Origin: Macrosoma leucophasiata
Lineage: Eukaryota; Arthropoda; Insecta; Lepidoptera; Hedylidae
Assembly (NCBI GenBank): GCA_036365455.1
Contig: JAWQUS010000003.1
Location: 4,980,001-5,044,000 of the forward strand
Direction of reading: 5' to 3'
Length of the DNA: 64,000 bases
The notes under the pieces are model-generated. The model saw only the letters and a list, made by a program, of their open reading frames with translations. It had not been told where the DNA came from and did no database searches. The translations under genes and the position numbers were made by a program. The first letter of the stretch is position 1; every line of letters starts with the position of its first letter. Shown here one piece after another: positions 62,061 through 64,000 of this stretch.

Positions 62061-63089
62061 AATTAGCAGTTTTTAAATCCGTTTTCTGAAAATATGCTTT
62101 ACATATACAATTACAAAATATTGCTGTATTGACACAAAATAAATCCCTACCAATGTTTCGTCTCTTAACCCGCTATTCTGAAAAACGTAAACGCTTCCGG
62201 TCTATCACCCAACGTAAGTAGAAGCGCAGAAGTGAAGTAGACTATAAGAATATGGATATGATTTATGATATTGTATATTACCTATTTAATATATATTTAT
62301 GCTACATGATATTATTTAGTTTAATGTAACTTTACAACACAGCCTAATTCTTTTCCTTCGCCCTTTTCAATTGCACTCTCACATTGAGCTTTCTAAAGAA
62401 CCTTAATATTGACTGGTAGAGAATGCCTGAAAACCTAGTAGGTATGTCCACCTCGTATTATTATGCTTCTATTGTGCTTGAAAGATTAAATAAATAAATG
62501 ATTATTGTAGGTTAGGTTAGGATAAGGTTAGGATTATTTCTCTCTCTTATAAGGCTGTTTCGAGATGAGTTCTCTACATTCCTCCAATTAAAAAACATTA
62601 GCAGCCAAAAAGAACGGCACTTTACACGTTTTATAATGGTTTTGTAATATTCTTCAACAATTATTAATATTTTAATGATGATGATAAACCTCCGTCCAAT
62701 CTACATTCTGTCCGGAGTTTAAAAAGTGTATGCTTGTATCATTTATAAAACCACATTTCGCGATCCTCGTTCATATTTTATTACTGTAGCCTTCACTCGT
62801 TAGTGCAGACAGTAATAAAAAATATACAGTTTCATAATTTACGAGCGTATAAACGTGAATATCGAACCAGATTTTGATATTTTGTAACAACGTGAATCAA
62901 CTTAACGTTTTCGTGAATCAACTTATTTGAAACATAAGGAAATGCGGTAAGTTTCGAATCATTTATTTCATCTGAGAATTTAATTATTTAATAATCACCT
63001 AAAATACTAAGACCTTACACAAAATTTTCAATTAAAAAATAAATCTCCGAGCCTGCCCCCCACGATCACGGAAGCTGAAAAGCGACCGA
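62061..63089. other. Unassigned, with a TTAGG-like tract
   Basis: AGGTTAGGTTAGG...AAGGTTAGG at about 62510-62532 resembles the insect telomere repeat TTAGG but is only a few units. TTTTATTACTGT at about 62777 is inverted at about 62811. No gene seen. Confidence 0.35.
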
Positions 63090-63362
63090 AGTTTTTTTAT
63101 GTCATAAAAGTGGCAAACAAGCATGCAGCTCACATTGACTGCAGCCCATAGGCACCCACACAAAGACCAAGGTCAAAATGCAGATGCGTTACCACTCCTG
63201 ATGCCTAAGGTGTTATGCCTCTGTGCCAGAAATTACAGAGCCGTACTTTACAACCTGATCGGAACACGATAGCGCTGAACACTACCATTTAGCGGCAAGA
63301 ATATTAGGTAATGCGGTGGTGCCTACCCCCGCGAGCTCCGTAATTGGAGCTCTAGCACCAGT
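63090..63362 (-). mobile_element. A retroposon, near full length
   Basis: T-run at 63092-63098 to GAGCTCTAGCACCAGT, with a small gap after CACATTGA. Confidence 0.65.
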
Positions 63363-63428
63363 TATTCCTTCGCTATTGGGCGGTAGGGTCATCATCCATT
63401 GTAATAGGTAAGTATAGCCTCAATACTT

Positions 63429-63630
63429 TGACGACCCGGTTAGTCCAGCGGTGTGAGACGACCGTTTGATTCGAAAGATCGCGGTTTCGATCCCCGCACC
63501 GGGACATATATTTGTACGGCCTACAGATATATGTTTCGGGTCTGGGTGTTTGTGTATGTGTTGTATGTGCTCAACGGCATCGACGACACAGGTTCATACC
63601 TAGTGTAAGGCTGTGAGTGTAAGCGTATTT
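63429..63630 (+). repeat. SINE B, full length
   Basis: TGACGACCCGGTTAGTCCAG, T arm GGTTTCGATCCCCGC, CCTACAGATATATGTTTCGG and GTGAGTGTAAGCGTA. The best B copy in the window; no anticodon stem typical of a real tRNA is preserved. Confidence 0.75.
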
Positions 63631-64000
63631 CAGTAATACGAACATATTTCTCATTAAGTAACAAATTAATATATTCGCGTAGGCACAACACCCCAAATAG
63701 TGTACCCTAGTACCCAGATAATATCGGAGATCACGCCACCCATTATTATGGGGTCGCGTGAGGTTATCTTCCAGATTTTGCAAATAATGTTATTCTATTA
63801 ACATAAACGTTGTCCCGTTACTCCGTTACTAATAAGTGTTCCGTACCATTTGTACAAATTTTGTGAGTCGAAATCGTAGTTACTTGCCTCAGTAGCATAT
63901 TTTTTGTATGTAATGGAGGTGTAATAAAATAATAATGAAAAATGTTTTTACTCCACAAATTTTGAAACTTACTAACTTTTGTACATCTATTGTGTCATAA
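63631..64000. other. Unassigned to window end
   Basis: No supported feature; TTGCCTCAGTAGCATATTTTTT at about 63885 may be a scrap of SINE C joined to an A 3' end. Confidence 0.3.

Overview
This window looks like repeat-dominated nuclear DNA of an insect, most probably a moth or butterfly. It is AT-rich. It carries three kinds of tRNA-related SINE-like repeat, Jockey-, CR1/Jockey-type- and RTE-type non-LTR retrotransposons, many short inverted-repeat DNA elements, and the 'CTAGC...GCCCGCGACTTCGTC' repeats I associate with Lepidoptera. The assignment rests on remembered repeat style, so it is moderate. I found no convincing host protein-coding exon, rRNA or functional tRNA gene; this is intergenic DNA or a very large intron.

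Family letters used below. A: about 285 bp retroposon, 5' start ACTGGTGGTAGAGCTC, 3' end TTACATAAAAA, at least 25 copies or fragments, with young and old subfamilies. B: tRNA-headed SINE of about 205 bp (head GACGACCCGGTTAGTCCAGC). C: tRNA-headed SINE of about 305 bp (head GCCTCGGTAGCCTAGTGGTAG). D: relative of C sharing its 3' tail. E: DNA element with TIRs of about 125 bp. G: tRNA-like elements with a common T-rich body. H: 3' end of a LINE with an (ATT)n tail. J and N: unclassified repeats present twice. K: the lepidopteran-type repeats. Lx: a LINE known here from its C-terminal end.

Layout. 0-4.9 kb: an Lx tail, an A copy inside a B copy, and an 818 bp foldback element inside another A copy. 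4.9-6.4 kb: 5'-truncated Jockey LINE on the minus strand. 6.4-12.2 kb: A, G, H, J and E repeats with nested MITEs. 12.2-14 kb: a K element swollen by a 130 bp tandem array. 14-23.5 kb: A copies, RTE relics, a TTA-flanked MITE and a complete E element. 23.5-25.6 kb: 5'-truncated LINE with a long RT frame, one frameshift, a poly(A) tail and an 8 bp target duplication. 26-40 kb: scattered A, C, J and K copies, a hAT-like MITE and long unassigned AT-rich DNA. 40-44.2 kb: an inverted D pair enclosing inverted B SINEs and inverted hAT-like MITEs. 44-52.4 kb: C, K, H, G, N and B copies. 52.4-55.6 kb: an apparently complete RTE-type retrotransposon with an unbroken endonuclease-RT ORF and a perfect 11 bp target duplication, the only plausibly functional protein gene here. 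55.6-64 kb: a tandem array, more SINEs, a triplet-repeat tract and a TIR element.

The pieces do not form a pathway. The record is one of retrotransposons and DNA elements landing in each other, and several junctions allow relative dating. The 52.4 kb RTE and the 23.5 kb LINE are the youngest insertions by ORF integrity and target duplications. All repeat boundaries were read by eye and may be off by several bases.
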